Below, piece after piece: positions 30,537 to 31,972 of a DNA stretch of 31,972 nucleotides. The stretch comes from Schoenoplectus triqueter (lineage: Eukaryota > Streptophyta > Magnoliopsida > Poales > Cyperaceae). The notes beneath the pieces were generated by a model. That model saw nothing but the letters and a program-made list of their open reading frames with translations. It did not search any database and was not told the DNA's origin. The stretch lies in NCBI GenBank assembly GCA_964058805.1, contig CAXKVV010001394.1:1-31972 (forward strand), read 5' to 3'. Numbering within the stretch: position 1 is the stretch's first letter; each line of letters begins with the position of its first letter. The translations under genes were made by a program, and so were the position numbers.

Positions 30537-30958
30537 AGGACGGGCAAAAAAACTTATGGTTCGCTCATGACTCGTTTGAAATCGGCCCGCTATTGATTCG
30601 TTTGTTAATGAATCGATCCGTTAACAAGCCGGCTCGTTAAGTTAATGAGCCGACCTTGAGCTTAGACCGGCTCGGCTCATTAGACTCATTTAGCACGTTA
30701 AATTATTAATATTTATTATTTATATATTTATCATTAGTTATTTTCATAGCTTTTATATAAATTTTAATATAAAATATCATAAAAAATATTATTAACTATT
30801 AAATTAACCTTAATGAGGCTTAACGAACCAACTCAGTTAGCTCATTAACTTAACGAACTGATATCAAGCTAAAACTTTTAACTCAGAAGTAATTAACGAG
30901 TCAACTCGACTAACTCAGCTTGACCCAACTCGGCTCGACTCATCTAGTTTACAGCCTT
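30537..30958. mobile_element. Candidate non-autonomous element rich in GAGCCG/GGCTCG words
   Basis: Both ends are rich in related words (GGCTCGTTAAG, GAGCCGACC, GGCTCGGCTCATTAG on the left; CTCGGCTCGACTCATCTAG, ACAGCCTT on the right) around an AT-rich centre. The outer ends AGGACGGGCAAAA and AAGGCTGTAAAC (opposite strand) are only weakly alike. The flanks AGTATTGCTT (30527-30536) and AGTCTTGCTT (30959-30968) match at 9 of 10 positions, compatible with a target duplication. Similar GGCTGTAAACGAGCCGAGC-type repeats are widespread in plants. Confidence 0.5.
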
Positions 30959-31139
30959 AGTCTTGCTTCATGTGAAAATGAAAGATTCTCCACTACAAGG
31001 TGAAAAGGGAAAGGAGGCAATATTCGGAAGTTGGAGAAAAGAAGAGGACACGCATTACTTGCAAACACTATCATGACAATTACATTAAGTTGATTTGAAA
31101 ATCCCTTCATTAGTAGATTTCATTCTAACTCATCTAAAC

Positions 31140-31391
31140 AAATATATTACACAAAATCTGACAAAAACAAAAGAGAGATAAAAGGGAAAAAAGAAACATA
31201 AAGGGTAAAAAGAGAAAATTGCAAGGTGGGAAGCCACGAGCAGCGTCTCCATTCAACCTGCAAGTTCTTCAAAGCACTGAATACTATAATCCTCTTCATA
31301 TGATTTATCACCAAATAAAAAGAAAATACAAAGCTCGCTAAGGTCACAACATGATTATCTCATCTGGCACATCCATGAATCGCGTTCGCTT
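31140..31391 (-). CDS. Probable last exon and 3' UTR of an unidentified host gene
   Basis: On the minus strand a strong plant 3' splice site (TTTCTTCTTTTTTGCAG, ending at 31392) is followed by 16 codons (31391-31344) reading KRTRFMDVPDEIIML and TGA. The exon then continues into a plausible 3' UTR with TTTGTGTAATATATTTG near 31145. The peptide is well mixed and GC-richer than the surrounding DNA, as expected of real coding sequence. I do not recognise the family. The rest of the gene would lie beyond the right edge, separated by an intron that fills 31392-31972. The longer 31147-31347 frame is in the UTR and is not coding in this model. Reading phase at the splice site is assumed to be 0. Confidence 0.5.
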
Positions 31392-31972
31392 CTGCAAAAA
31401 AGAAGAAAATTCTGATCAGAAAGAATAAAGAGACTGAGATGGGTAATATTTCACATATAAGACTATAACAAAAGACAATTCACAAGAAAAGGAAAAAAAG
31501 GACATTTATTTGTACTTATGATGCATGGATTAAAGAAATACCAATGGCGTATTCACATAAAAACTTATATCGTATTATTTAATTACTACTATAGTCAATG
31601 CTATTCAGATAACATAATTACAACCTATCAGTTCAGAAATTAAATATACCAAGATACTCATAATTAAATGTAATTTTGTTTCTTTCCAAAATGACAACAT
31701 CCATTCAATTGTCACATCTTTTTCACTAATCATCGATACATGACAAAGAATGGACAAATGGTACCAGTTACTATTGAGCGGCGGCTTATCATGGTTTTTA
31801 TAATACACTATGTATCCAGATAAAAAATTAGTCGCATAAGTAATGAACTCTGCTCAAGCCAAAATTTCAAACTGAATCAAAAAGCATACAGCAAAAGTCT
31901 GGACGAAGTTTTCTCTTCATCCCAATGTGTAAAAGATCATGATGTTCAATTCTCTATTTGTCCAATATTTTT
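31392..31972 (-). other. Probable intron of the unidentified minus-strand gene
   Basis: The tract is AT-rich, with a polypyrimidine tract beside the acceptor at 31392-31410, and no convincing further exon up to the window edge. A minus-strand frame at 31605-31808 shows no domain. The status depends on the terminal-exon call. Confidence 0.35.

Noticed and set aside
30991..31000. CACTACAAG, the usual CACTA transposon terminus
   Set aside because: It is a single occurrence without subterminal repeats, an inverted partner or a target duplication.
1..31972. CRISPR-like or phage-defence organisation
   Set aside because: No regular spacer-repeat array and no prokaryotic gene layout. The tandem repeats seen have diverged units without spacers.

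Overview
This window looks like repeat-rich intergenic DNA from a flowering plant nuclear genome. The evidence is a spliced but broken plant mobile domain (PMD) gene with GT-AG introns, a retrotransposon primer-binding site matching initiator tRNA-Met, plant-type miniature transposons, TGGGCC promoter motifs and long AT-rich stretches. Repeats of the GTGGGGCCCACATGTCAG type between 7.4 and 9.0 kb recall monocot intergenic DNA, but that is a weak inference. There is no bacterial gene organisation, no CRISPR array, and I saw no rRNA or tRNA gene.

Layout. 1-460: a 165 bp repeat (second copy at 15.9 kb) followed by a CACTA-like transposon end. 1871-11464: a 9.6 kb Mutator-like element (MULE), defined by terminal inverted repeats of about 160-175 bp and a perfect 9 bp target duplication (TCTATTTAT). 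It carries a four-exon PMD pseudogene near its right end, plus tandem repeats and possible captured host DNA. 11.6-13.9 kb: a small MITE and two related hAT-type MITEs with 8 bp target duplications. 13.9-17.4 kb: unassigned DNA with a possible minus-strand promoter and the second copy of the 165 bp repeat. 17463-18352 and 28958-30397: two copies of one AT-microsatellite-cored element. 18.4-21.4 kb: mostly unassigned. 21372-28798: an old LTR retrotransposon with diverged LTRs and no recognisable gag-pol, holding an apparently foreign repeat block at 26.95-28.1 kb. 30537-30958: a candidate non-autonomous element. 31344-31391 (minus): the probable last coding exon of a host gene that enters from the right edge.

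The genes do not form a pathway. The window is a layered record of transposon insertions with, at most, one probable host gene tail. The best-supported findings are the MULE boundaries, the hAT MITE boundaries, the LTR retrotransposon boundaries and the decay pattern of the PMD gene, in which all three premature stops in the last two exons fit C-to-T change. Most short open frames in the window are AT-rich or simple-repeat artefacts and are not annotated as genes.
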